From Algiphilus sp. (lineage in GTDB: Bacteria > Pseudomonadota > Gammaproteobacteria > Nevskiales > Nevskiaceae): DNA of 64,000 nucleotides. Positions 1-7,652 of this stretch are shown here, piece by piece; the stretch's first letter is position 1; each line of letters opens with the position of its first letter. A model generated the notes under the pieces. That model ran no database searches. It had not been told where the DNA came from and worked only from the letters and a program-made list of their open reading frames with translations. The position numbers and the translations under genes were made by a program. The stretch is taken from positions 74,317 to 138,316 of the forward strand of contig NZ_JAGLEJ010000030.1 in assembly GCF_023145115.1 (NCBI RefSeq). The letters run 5' to 3'.

Positions 1-873
1 CCGGCGTTGCTCGCCGGGCTTCTTCTCGTGCTGGCGCCGCCCGCGGCACTGGCCTGTTCGACCTGCAAGTGCGGTGACTACAGCATCACGCTGCTGGGCG
101 CCGAGAAACCCTACGCCGGACGCCTGCGCACGGCCTTCGACCTGCTGGCGCGCAGCGAGACCCAGGGCGCCGGCCTGAACGCGCGCGAGACCGAGGAGCT
201 GCGCAGCACCATCGGTCTGTCCTACGCGGTCAGCGACGATCTCACCGTGGCCGCACAGCTGCCGTGGGTGCGCAAGACCCTCGACGACGGCAATCTCGCC
301 TCGCAGGAAGCCGAGGGCTTCGGCAACATCGATCTCATCGGCTGGTGGGTCCTGCATCGCAGCGGCGAGCCGGTGGTCCGCCACCTGGCCGGGGTGCGCT
401 TCGGCGTGCGCCTGCCGACCACCGACCAGGTGCGCGAGGGCGGCAGCAGGCTCGACATCGACGTGCAACCCGACGCCGGTGCCATCGCGCCCAATCTCGG
501 CGGCTGGTACCGCTACTACCGCTTCCCGTGGATGCTGACCGTGAGCGGCGTCGCCTTCGTGTACGGCGACGGCCATCAGGGCTTCTCGCCCGGCGATGCC
601 TACACCGCCTCGCTGCTCGGCCAGTACGCGATCAACGCGGACTGGGCGCTGCAGGCCGGGCTCGATGCGCGGCACAGCGGCAGGAACCGCTTCTCCGGCG
701 TCACCGACCCGGACTCCGGCGGCACCCTGGCGGCGCTCTACGCCGGTGTCGCGGCGCGCTTCCTGGGCGAGCTGTCGATCAGCGCAGGCGCGCAGGTGCC
801 GGTGCTCGACGACCTCAACGGCGCGCAGGACGAGGACGCCTCGCTGCGCCTGTCGCTCGCCTACGACTTCTAG
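1..873 (+). CDS. Outer-membrane beta-barrel-like protein with N-terminal CxxCxC motif (5' partial)
   Basis: The reading frame is open from the first base and already lies inside a hydrophobic signal peptide, so the true start is upstream. Right after the signal region comes CSTCKCGD, a possible metal-binding CxxCxC motif. The rest alternates polar and hydrophobic residues, has aromatic strand ends and finishes LRLSLAYDF with a terminal Phe, typical of an outer-membrane beta-barrel. The next gene, an MbnP-like lipoprotein, begins 17 bases downstream, so the two are probably co-transcribed. Inference: an outer-membrane component of copper handling with the MbnP/MbnH pair. No specific family can be named with certainty. 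Confidence 0.7.
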   Translation, partial: PALLAGLLLVLAPPAALACSTCKCGDYSITLLGAEKPYAGRLRTAFDLLARSETQGAGLNARETEELRSTIGLSYAVSDDLTVAAQLPWVRKTLDDGNLASQEAEGFGNIDLIGWWVLHRSGEPVVRHLAGVRFGVRLPTTDQVREGGSRLDIDVQPDAGAIAPNLGGWYRYYRFPWMLTVSGVAFVYGDGHQGFSPGDAYTASLLGQYAINADWALQAGLDARHSGRNRFSGVTDPDSGGTLAALYAGVAARFLGELSISAGAQVPVLDDLNGAQDEDASLRLSLAYDF

Positions 874-889
874 ATTCGGGGAATTTTCC

Positions 890-2506
890 ATGCAAACGAA
901 TGCAATGTTGCGCGCGGCGTTGGTCGCCGCGCTATCGTGCGCCGTGCTCGCGGCGTGTTCCGGCAACGGCGAACGCGAGGCGGGCATCGAGGCCAGTCTC
1001 CGCGCCACGCCGATGGGCTCGCACACCGCGTCTCACGACGGGGGCGGGGCAGGCCACGCCGACTACCGACAGTTCCGCCGCGCCGACGGCATGCGCATCG
1101 ACCTGCAGCTCGGCCTGGTCAATCTGGTGCCCATCGCGCTGGAGGCGTGTCCGACCGCCAGCGCCGGCGTCGGCCGGGTGCTCGCCATGCTGAATCCGAT
1201 GGGCGCGGCCGTGGCGCACGCCGGGCACGGCGGCTCGCCGCCGGCGGGTGCGGTCAACACGGTGGCCGGGGGTGAAGGGGTGGTCGATCTCGGCGCGCTG
1301 ATTGCCGGGCCGGGAAGCTACTGTGGCCTGCGCGTCGCACTGCAGCCCGGGTCGGCCGCGGCGCCGAAGCACGGCGGCGAGCTCGATACCAGCCTCGACG
1401 GTGTGGCCATCAACGTCGCGCCGTGCCATTACCCGGACACGGTGGGCGTGCCGGACACCGAGCTCGACAGCATCAGCGCACACAGCTGCGTGCAGGCGAA
1501 GGCCGCCGCTCAGCCCCGCCGGATCACGCTGCCGTTCTCGGCGCCGGTAACGCTCGACGCCGAGCACCGCCAGCTCGACCTCACCGTGGTGCTTCGCTAC
1601 GAGGAGTGGTTCGACGGCATCGACATGACGCAGCTCGCCGACGCCGCTGCCGAGCAGGCGCGGCTGGTTGACAACATCCTGGCGGCCATGCACGTGCACA
1701 CCGGCGACGAGCAGAATCTCGCGCTCGCCTTCGCGGCCGAGGTCAACGGTGATCAGGCGATGTGCGGCGCGGCCTACGAGGGCGTGGGCAGCACCGCTCA
1801 GAACTACGAGCTGCGCGACTTCCGCTGGTACGTCAGCGATCTCGAGCTGCGCGGCAACGACGGCGTGGCGCCGGTGCGGCTGGCGCCGCGCGCCGACGGC
1901 ACGGTCCATCAGCAGGATGGCCGCAACGTAGCCCTGCTGGGTCTGGTCGAGGGCTGCGACGCCCCGGCCCCGGCGCGCACGCTGGCGCTGGCCGGCGCCG
2001 CAGCGGCCGGTGACTTCGACCAGCTCTGCTTCACGCTGGGCGTACCGGCGGACCGGAATCACGGCGACATCGCCACTGCGCCGACGCCGCTCAATTCGAC
2101 GGCGATGGCGTGGTCCTGGCTGGGTGGCCGCAAGTTCGTCCGCGTCGACGGCATCGGCGATGCCGACGGCGCGCGCCAGAACTTCTTCGTGCATCTGGGG
2201 AGCACGGGCTGCACCAACGGCACCGGCGATCCGACCGCCCCACCGGACGGTGCCTGCGCGCAGCCCAACCAGGCCGAGATCTGCCTCGACTACACGGTCA
2301 TTGCGGAAGGCGGGCGCATCGTCGCCGATATTGCACCGGTGCTGGCCGACGCCGATATCGGTAGCGACGCCGCCGGCGCGCCGGGCTGCATGTCGGGCAC
2401 CACCGATCCTGAGTGTCTCGGGATCGTGCCCCGCTTCGGGCTCGATTTCACCTACAACGGTGAGCCGATTCCGCGGCAGGAGCAGCAGTTCCTGACGGTG
2501 CGATGA
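890..2506 (+). CDS. MbnP-like copper-binding lipoprotein, enlarged (metallo-mystery pair)
   Basis: The 538-residue product starts with a lipoprotein signal (VLAACSG, lipid Cys near residue 23). From about residue 285 it follows the MbnP pattern: a beta strand then an early Cys (QAMCGAAY), RWYVSDLELR, a Cys before an Ala/Leu-rich helix, FTLGVPADRNHGD, MAWSW (W408, W410) and HLGSTGC. In studied MbnP proteins the partner MbnH converts a conserved Trp to kynurenine, giving tight copper binding; that this protein does so is inference. Family members are usually about half this length. The extra N-terminal half has His-rich patches (GSHTASHDGGGAGH, HAGHGG) and four Cys of its own. The stop overlaps the start of the di-heme gene. 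Confidence 0.85.
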   Translation: MQTNAMLRAALVAALSCAVLAACSGNGEREAGIEASLRATPMGSHTASHDGGGAGHADYRQFRRADGMRIDLQLGLVNLVPIALEACPTASAGVGRVLAMLNPMGAAVAHAGHGGSPPAGAVNTVAGGEGVVDLGALIAGPGSYCGLRVALQPGSAAAPKHGGELDTSLDGVAINVAPCHYPDTVGVPDTELDSISAHSCVQAKAAAQPRRITLPFSAPVTLDAEHRQLDLTVVLRYEEWFDGIDMTQLADAAAEQARLVDNILAAMHVHTGDEQNLALAFAAEVNGDQAMCGAAYEGVGSTAQNYELRDFRWYVSDLELRGNDGVAPVRLAPRADGTVHQQDGRNVALLGLVEGCDAPAPARTLALAGAAAAGDFDQLCFTLGVPADRNHGDIATAPTPLNSTAMAWSWLGGRKFVRVDGIGDADGARQNFFVHLGSTGCTNGTGDPTAPPDGACAQPNQAEICLDYTVIAEGGRIVADIAPVLADADIGSDAAGAPGCMSGTTDPECLGIVPRFGLDFTYNGEPIPRQEQQFLTVR

Positions 2507-3747
2507 TGCGCTTCCGAGTGTTCACGGCGTCCATCCTCGCGATGGGCGCCGTGCTCCCGGCGGCATGCGGTGGCGGCGGCGGGGACGCGGCGCCGCCCGA
2601 TCCGGTGCCGCCGGGTGGCTTCGACCTGCGCCTGCCCGCTGGCTTCCCGCCGCCGGAGCTGCCCGGCGACGAGCCGCTCAGCGAGGCGCGCGTCGAGCTC
2701 GGGCGCATGCTGTTCTACGACGAGCGCACCTCGGTCAACCGCGAGGGGTCCTGCGCCAGCTGTCACGAGCAGCGCTTCGCCTTCACCGACCGGCGCGCGC
2801 TGGCGGTCGGGCCTACCGGCGAGACGCACCCGCGCAACGCCATGAGCCTGACCAACGCGGTCTACAACGCGCGCCAGAACTGGGCCAACCCGAACACCAC
2901 CGACCTGCGCGCGCAGGCCATCGACGTGCTGCTCAACGAGCACCCGGTGGAGCTCGGCTGGGCCGGTCGCGAGCAGACGATGCTGGACCGGCTGCGCGGT
3001 GATCCGGCGTACGTCGATGCCTTCTTCGCGGCCTTCCCGGACGACCCGGATCCGTTCACGCTGGACCGTGTGGCGCGTGCCTATGCGGCCTTCGTCGCGA
3101 CCATGATCTCGGGGCGCTCGGCGTACGACCGCGCCACGCATCCGGTCGATCCCGATCCCGGGGCGATCAGCGAGTCGGCGTGGCGCGGTCAGGCGCTTTT
3201 CTTCTCGGAGCGTCTGGAATGCTTCCACTGCCACGGCGGCTTCAACTTCGCGCAGTCGGTGCAGCATGACGGCACCGTGCTCGACGGCATCGAGTACCGC
3301 AACACCGGGCTCTACAACATCGCCGGCCCGGGGCCGGGCTATCCGCTGGAGCAGGGCAATTATCCGGGCGGCAACCAGGGCCTGTACGAGTTCACCGGCA
3401 GAGCCTCGGACATGGGCCGCTTCCGGGCGCCGACCCTGCGCAACATCGCGCTTACCGCGCCCTACATGCACGACGGTTCCATCCCGACCCTGCGCGCGGT
3501 CATCGTGGATCACTACGCGCGCAGCGGCCGGGTGGTGGCCGATGGCCCGCTGGCAGGCGACGGCTCGCAGAGTCCGTACAAGGACGCGCTGATGGTCGGG
3601 TTCAGGCTGACGCCGGGCGAGGTCGACGATCTGCTCGCCTTCCTCGAAAGTCTTACCGACTGGGATTTCGTCTGCGATCCGCGCTTCAGCGACCCGGATG
3701 GCACGATCCCCATGCACGCACGATGCGACCACGCGGCGACGCCGTGA
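2503..3747 (+). CDS. MbnH-like di-heme cytochrome c peroxidase-family enzyme
   Basis: The gene overlaps the MbnP-like gene by ATGA, so translation is coupled. The 414-residue product begins with a lipoprotein-type signal (LPAACGGG) and carries two heme c motifs, CASCH at residues 84-88 and CFHCH at 240-244, within the di-heme peroxidase fold (FTDRRALAVGPTGE; GRFRAPTLRNIALTAPYMHDG). Established knowledge: MbnH enzymes use a high-valent di-heme state to oxidise a Trp of MbnP. Direct pairing with an MbnP gene makes MbnH far more likely than an ordinary cytochrome c peroxidase. Confidence 0.88.
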   Translation: MMRFRVFTASILAMGAVLPAACGGGGGDAAPPDPVPPGGFDLRLPAGFPPPELPGDEPLSEARVELGRMLFYDERTSVNREGSCASCHEQRFAFTDRRALAVGPTGETHPRNAMSLTNAVYNARQNWANPNTTDLRAQAIDVLLNEHPVELGWAGREQTMLDRLRGDPAYVDAFFAAFPDDPDPFTLDRVARAYAAFVATMISGRSAYDRATHPVDPDPGAISESAWRGQALFFSERLECFHCHGGFNFAQSVQHDGTVLDGIEYRNTGLYNIAGPGPGYPLEQGNYPGGNQGLYEFTGRASDMGRFRAPTLRNIALTAPYMHDGSIPTLRAVIVDHYARSGRVVADGPLAGDGSQSPYKDALMVGFRLTPGEVDDLLAFLESLTDWDFVCDPRFSDPDGTIPMHARCDHAATP

Positions 3748-3818
3748 ACCGGTACCGCGTCGGCTGGGCCGGTCCTTGCATGATCACCGGGTTGCTATTC
3801 GCCCCCAAGGAGAACCGC

Positions 3819-4436
3819 ATGAAACGCTTCGTTCCGACACTCGCGCTCGCCTCCGCGCTGCTCGCCCCGCTCTGGGCGCTGCCCGCCAGCGCCGGGACCG
3901 GGTCATGGACGCTCGACGCCGATGCATCGAGCCTCAGCGTGGTCTCGATCAAGAACAACAGCATCGCCGAAGTGCACCGATTTCCCGATCTGAGCGGCTC
4001 CATCGGTGCCGACGGCGAGGCCACGCTGAGCATCGGCCTCGACTCGGTGCAGACCGGCATCGGCATCCGCGACAAGCGCATGCGCGAGATGCTGTTCGAG
4101 ACCGGCCGCTTCGCCAGTGCCACCGTGACGCTCGCGGTGGATGCGGACATGGTCGACGGTCTCGCGGCCGGCGAGCAGCGCAAGCTCGATACCGAGGCCG
4201 CACTCGATCTGCACGGCGCCAGCAAGCGGGTGCCGGCGACCCTGCACGTGACGCGTCTGGACGACGCGCGTCTGTTCGTCACCAGCGAGCAGCCGGTGCT
4301 GGTCGATGCCGGCAGCTTCGCGCTGGTGGAGGGCATCGACGCACTGCGCAAGGTCGCCGGCCTGCAGGCCATCGGCAGCATGGTGCCGGTGAGCTTTGCG
4401 CTGACCTTCGTTGCGGACGGTGACGGGACCGAGTGA
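3819..4436 (+). CDS. YceI family periplasmic protein
   Basis: The chosen start has AAGGAG a few bases upstream and gives a clean signal peptide ending near ALPASAG; upstream in-frame ATGs lack this. The 205-residue product is a single YceI-type lipocalin-like barrel (WTLDADASSLSVVSIKNN; LDLHGASKRVPATLHVTR). YceI proteins bind isoprenoid-type lipids or act in stress responses; the ligand here is unknown. It lies 71 bases after the MbnH-like gene in the same direction, so read-through is possible. A second, distinct yceI-type gene lies at 7652-8260. Confidence 0.85.
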   Translation: MKRFVPTLALASALLAPLWALPASAGTGSWTLDADASSLSVVSIKNNSIAEVHRFPDLSGSIGADGEATLSIGLDSVQTGIGIRDKRMREMLFETGRFASATVTLAVDADMVDGLAAGEQRKLDTEAALDLHGASKRVPATLHVTRLDDARLFVTSEQPVLVDAGSFALVEGIDALRKVAGLQAIGSMVPVSFALTFVADGDGTE

Positions 4437-4448
4437 CCGTGTGCGGCG

Positions 4449-4844
4449 TCAGCGCAGGTTGAGCTGCCAGGACACGCCGAAGCGGTCGTCGATCCAGCCG
4501 AAGCGGCGGCTGAAGCCGTAGTCGTCCAGCGGCATGCGCTCGCGGCCGCCCGCGCCGAGCTGCGCGTAGGCGCTCTCGATCTCGGCCGCGTCCGCGCATT
4601 CGACGAACAGCGACAGCGACGGCGTGAAGCCGAAGTCGTGCGTCATCGGCGAGTCGATGGCGATGAAGTCGCGACCGGCGAGCCGGAAGTCGGCGCGCTG
4701 GACGCTGCCGGCGGGTCCCGGCTCGCCGGCGGCGTAGTGCGCCATCCGCACGATCGCCGAGTCGGCGAACAGCGACACGTAGAAGCGCACCGCTGCCTCG
4801 GCGGTGCCCTCGAACATGAGAAAGGGCGTGATGCTTCGGGTCAT
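4449..4844 (-). CDS. PhnB-like VOC superfamily protein
   Basis: The 131-residue protein shows the PhnB/YjdN-type vicinal-oxygen-chelate pattern: TPFLMFEGTAEAAVRFY at the start, FTPSLSLFVEC in the middle and FGWIDDRFGVSWQL at the end. Such proteins dimerise to form metal or small-molecule sites; the substrate is not predictable. It is the last gene of a three-gene minus-strand operon (arsR-type, AHSA1, VOC) and its ATG overlaps the AHSA1 stop by four bases. Confidence 0.85.
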   Translation of the reverse strand: MTRSITPFLMFEGTAEAAVRFYVSLFADSAIVRMAHYAAGEPGPAGSVQRADFRLAGRDFIAIDSPMTHDFGFTPSLSLFVECADAAEIESAYAQLGAGGRERMPLDDYGFSRRFGWIDDRFGVSWQLNLR

Positions 4845-5398
4845 GGCGGGCTCTCCTCGGTCCAGGTGAGGCGCTGCGTGTACTCGGCCTCGTAGTGCGT
4901 GTGCGTTGACCAGAACGGCTGCGGCGTGCGTCCGGCCAGGCGGTCGGCAAGGATGTCGAGATGCGTGTGCCAGCCGGCCGCGACGCTGACGCGCGTGGCG
5001 TCGGTGTCGGCGAGGCGGCGGTGGGTCAGCAGCAGGCTGACTTCGTCGCCGTCGGTGCCGAGCTCGAAGCAGACCTCGGACGGGGAATCGCCGTTCTCGC
5101 CCCAGGTGAAGGCGAGCAGGTGCGGCGGCTCGATGCGGGTGATGCGTCCGGTCATCACGTGACCGTCGACGAGCTCGGCGTGCTGCTCGGGGATGGCCTC
5201 GAGATGCGGCGTCAGCTCGGCGTGCAGGAAGCGCAGCTCGACGCGACCGCCTGCCCATAACTCCATCTCGCCGCCGGCGAGCCAGCGCGCGCGCTTGTCG
5301 GCCTCGGTGAGGAAGGCCCAGACGCGTTCGATGGGGCCGGGCAGGCGCCGGCGGAAGATGAGGGTGCCGGTTTCATCGAGTCGGCCGGGGTCGGACAT
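4841..5398 (-). CDS. AHSA1/SRPBCC domain protein
   Basis: The 185-residue protein has the START-like AHSA1 fold signature: FRRRLPGPIERVWAFLTE near the N-terminus, RWLAGGEMELWAGGRVEL, and a C-terminal helix GWHTHLDILADRL. These small hydrophobic-pocket proteins often sit beside an ArsR-type repressor, as here, with 18 bases between them. The ligand is unknown. The 3' end overlaps the PhnB-like gene. Confidence 0.87.
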   Translation of the reverse strand: MSDPGRLDETGTLIFRRRLPGPIERVWAFLTEADKRARWLAGGEMELWAGGRVELRFLHAELTPHLEAIPEQHAELVDGHVMTGRITRIEPPHLLAFTWGENGDSPSEVCFELGTDGDEVSLLLTHRRLADTDATRVSVAAGWHTHLDILADRLAGRTPQPFWSTHTHYEAEYTQRLTWTEESPP

Positions 5399-5416
5399 GG
5401 CTGGCTCCGTGCGGGA

Positions 5417-5752
5417 TCAGGGGGTGTCGGGTGCTTCGAGCGCGCGCGCCAGCGCATCCAGGCGCCCGGTCCAGAAGCCCTCGTAGCGGGCCAGCCAGGC
5501 GTGGGCCTCGGCCAGCGCGTCGCCGTGCAGGCGGAACCAGTGCGTGCGGCCCGCGACGCGGCGCTCGACCAGCCCGGCGTTCTCCAGCACGCGGATGTGC
5601 TTGGAGGCGGCGGCCAGCGACATCGCACACGGTGCGGCCAGCTGCCCGACGTTCTGCTCGCCGTCGCCGAGGCGGCGCAGCATGTCGCGCCGGGTGGGGT
5701 CCGCCAGTGCGCGGAACACGGCGTCGAGTCGGGCGTCATATTGCATAACCAT
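5417..5752 (-). CDS. ArsR family transcriptional regulator
   Basis: The product is a winged-helix repressor of about 111 residues (VFRALADPTRRDMLRRL; SLAAASKHIRVLENAGLVERRVAGRTHWFRL). It has no Cys cluster like that of metal-sensing ArsR proteins; it resembles the subfamily paired with AHSA1 genes. ATGs at 5752 (MVMQYD) and 5746 are both plausible. A longer start at 5788 would place the operator-like dyad at 5756-5789 inside the gene, so I reject it. A TATATT hexamer about 8 bases before the ATG suggests a very short leader. Probable autorepression and control of the divergent VOC gene. Confidence 0.88.
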   Translation of the reverse strand: MVMQYDARLDAVFRALADPTRRDMLRRLGDGEQNVGQLAAPCAMSLAAASKHIRVLENAGLVERRVAGRTHWFRLHGDALAEAHAWLARYEGFWTGRLDALARALEAPDTP

Positions 5753-5755
5753 TGG

Positions 5756-5789
5756 GTTGAATATAGCGGGTGCACGTGCAATATTCAAC
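5756..5789. promoter_or_regulatory. Dyad operator candidate for the ArsR-type regulator
   Basis: Perfect 9-base inverted repeat, GTTGAATAT at 5756-5764 and ATATTCAAC at 5781-5789, with a 16-base spacer that itself contains the palindrome TGCACGTGCA (5771-5780). It begins 3 bases upstream of the ArsR-type ATG and lies in the divergent intergenic region, where a repressor would block both directions. Confidence 0.55.
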
Positions 5790-5818
5790 TTTGTGGTTGA
5801 GCGATATCCGCCTGCTGC

Positions 5819-5845
5819 TGTCGATTCGCCGCGCGCTGCGGCGAC
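5819..5845 (+). promoter_or_regulatory. ECF42-type promoter candidate
   Basis: TGTCGA (5819-5824), a 17-base spacer and CGAC (5842-5845) lie 47 bases before the ATG of the VOC gene at 5893. From memory, ECF42 sigma factors studied in Streptomyces recognise TGTCGA at -35 and a CGA-type element at -10. An ECF42-type sigma gene lies in the same cluster at 8416-9669. This is a motif match only. Confidence 0.4.
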
Positions 5846-5892
5846 TACCCACGGACATCGTCACGCCCATCCCGCACGCACCAGGATCGATC

Positions 5893-6312
5893 ATGCAGCT
5901 CAATCCCTATCTCAACTTCGGCGGCCGCTGCGCCGAGGCCTTCGCGTTCTACGAGCGGCAGCTGGGTGCGCGTGGCAACGGCGTGATGCTGTTCCGCGAC
6001 GGGCCGGCGGCGGATCAGGTCGGGCCCGAGATGCAGGACAAGGTCATGCACGCCAGCCTGCTGTTCGGTGACGTCGAGCTGATGGGTACCGACGGCGACG
6101 GCTGCGAAGCGCCGCGCGCCGCCATCACCGGCATGCACGTCGTGCTGTCGGTCGACACACCGGAGGAAGCCGAGCGCCTGTACGCGGTGCTGGCCGAGGG
6201 CGGTACGGTCGAGATGCCGATGGCGGAGACGTTCTGGGCCCGGCGCTTCGGCATGGTCGTCGATCGCTTCGGCGTGCCGTGGATGATCAACTGCAACAGG
6301 ACACCGGAATGA
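5893..6312 (+). CDS. PhnB-like VOC superfamily protein
   Basis: The 139-residue protein begins MQLNPYLNFGGRCAEAFAFY, the usual PhnB/YjdN start, and ends with RRFGMVVDRFGVPWMIN. The upstream in-frame ATG at 5770 would add 41 residues unlike the family and overlap the operator region, so 5893 is preferred. It heads a plus-strand run of VOC, GyrI-like, DUF1428, VOC and YceI genes, and the next gene overlaps its stop codon. Substrate unknown. Confidence 0.87.
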   Translation: MQLNPYLNFGGRCAEAFAFYERQLGARGNGVMLFRDGPAADQVGPEMQDKVMHASLLFGDVELMGTDGDGCEAPRAAITGMHVVLSVDTPEEAERLYAVLAEGGTVEMPMAETFWARRFGMVVDRFGVPWMINCNRTPE

Positions 6313-6812
6313 TGGCGGCCGGAACGGCATCGAGAGCGCGCGCCATGCAGCCGGTACGCATCGAGCATCAGCCCGGACGCGTGTTCGCGGGTGATCTGCA
6401 GCGCCACCGCTTCGCGGAACGGACAGGCATCGCCGTGCAGTGGCAGCGCTTCATGGCATCCGTGGACCGGTTCGGTGGTCGCATCGGTTCGGCCCTGTAC
6501 GGGCTGATGCCGCCGGAGCACGCGCCCGCCGACGGCATCGCCTACCTGTGTGCGGTCGAGGTGGCACCGGACGCGTCGTTGCCGGACGCTGTGACCCGGC
6601 ACCCGCTGCCGGCCGGCCGCTTCGCGGTCTTCGAGCACCACGGCCATGTCGCCGACATGCGGCGGAGCTGGGACGCGATCTGGCGCGAGTGGCTGCCGGC
6701 CTCGGGCGAGGCCGTGCCGGAATCGCCGACGCTGTTCGAGCGCTATGACGAGCGCTTCGATCCCGCCACCGGGCAGGGTGTGATCGCGCTGTGGCTGCCC
6801 CTGAGATCGTGA
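6309..6812 (+). CDS. GyrI-like effector-binding domain protein
   Basis: The 167-residue protein matches the stand-alone GyrI-like/AraC effector-binding fold: MQPVRIEHQPGRVFAGDLQ at the start, GSALYGLMPPEH in the middle, then LPAGRFAVFEHHGHVADM and WREWLPASG near the end. These domains bind small hydrophobic molecules. The start chosen overlaps the VOC stop (ATGA); an internal ATG at 6345 is a possible alternative. No DNA-binding domain is present. Confidence 0.75.
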   Translation: MMAAGTASRARAMQPVRIEHQPGRVFAGDLQRHRFAERTGIAVQWQRFMASVDRFGGRIGSALYGLMPPEHAPADGIAYLCAVEVAPDASLPDAVTRHPLPAGRFAVFEHHGHVADMRRSWDAIWREWLPASGEAVPESPTLFERYDERFDPATGQGVIALWLPLRS

Positions 6813-6838
6813 ACCGCTGACTGAAGAGGACAACCGAT

Positions 6839-7198
6839 ATGAGCAAGTACGTGGACGGCTTCGTGGTACCGGTGCCGAAGAACAGGGTCGAGGACTACCG
6901 CAAGCTCGCCGAGCTCGCCTCGCAGGTGTGGCGCGAGCACGGCGCCCTGGAGTACATCGAGTGCGTCGCCGACGACGTCAAGCCCGGCGAGGTGACCTCC
7001 TTCCCGCAGAGCGTGCTGCTGCGCGAGGACGAGACCGTGGTCTTCGCCTGGATCACCTACCCGTCGCGCGAGGAACGCGACCGCATCAACGAGCTGGTGA
7101 TGAAGGATCCGCGCCTCGCCGACATGGACATGCAGAACGTGCCCTTCGACGGCAAGCGCATGTTCTGGGGCGGCTTCCGGACCATCGTCGAGGCCTGA
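6839..7198 (+). CDS. DUF1428 (YbaA-like) protein
   Basis: The 119-residue protein is a clear DUF1428 member (YVDGFVVPVPKNRVEDYRKL; VFAWITYPSREERDRIN; FDGKRMFWGGFRTI), a dimeric alpha/beta-barrel family of unknown function. A purine-rich GAAGAGGA sequence lies just before the ATG. It sits 26 bases after the GyrI-like gene and 28 before the next VOC gene, consistent with one transcript. Confidence 0.9.
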   Translation: MSKYVDGFVVPVPKNRVEDYRKLAELASQVWREHGALEYIECVADDVKPGEVTSFPQSVLLREDETVVFAWITYPSREERDRINELVMKDPRLADMDMQNVPFDGKRMFWGGFRTIVEA

Positions 7199-7226
7199 GC
7201 GCACCATCCACCGACCAGGAGCATCC

Positions 7227-7652
7227 ATGCCCCGCAGGATCTTCGTCAATCTGCCGGTCGCCGATCTCGCGCGCGCCCGGGCCTTCTTCTCGTCGCTCGG
7301 CTTCGGCTTCGACGACCGCTTCTGCGACGACACCGCCGCCTGCATGGCGGTGGCCGACGACATTTCCGTGATGCTGCTGACGCACGCCAGGTTCGCGCAG
7401 TTCACGCCGCAGCCGGTGGCCGATGCGCACGCAGCCACCGAGGTGCTGATCGCCATCGGTGTCGACAGTCGCGCCGAGGTCGACCGCATCGTGCAGCGTG
7501 CGGTCGCGGCGGGGGGCACCACCTTCCGCGACCCCGCAGATCACGGCTTCATGGTCGAGCACGCCTTCCGCGATCCGGACGGCCACATCTGGGAGCTGAT
7601 GTGGATGGACATGGCGGCGATTCCGGGCCCTGCCGACACGGAGGCGGCGTGA
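7227..7652 (+). CDS. VOC family (glyoxalase-like) protein
   Basis: The 141-residue protein starts RRIFVNLPVADLARARAFF and ends HAFRDPDGHIWELMWMD, the usual small VOC pattern with a C-terminal Glu of the metal-ligand type. AGGAG lies ahead of the ATG. It differs from the two PhnB-like proteins nearby. Its stop codon overlaps the start of the following YceI gene. Substrate unknown. Confidence 0.87.
   Translation: MPRRIFVNLPVADLARARAFFSSLGFGFDDRFCDDTAACMAVADDISVMLLTHARFAQFTPQPVADAHAATEVLIAIGVDSRAEVDRIVQRAVAAGGTTFRDPADHGFMVEHAFRDPDGHIWELMWMDMAAIPGPADTEAA

Noticed and set aside
5753..5788. Longer start for the ArsR-type regulator at 5788
   Set aside because: It would put the operator-like dyad inside the gene and add residues unlike the family.
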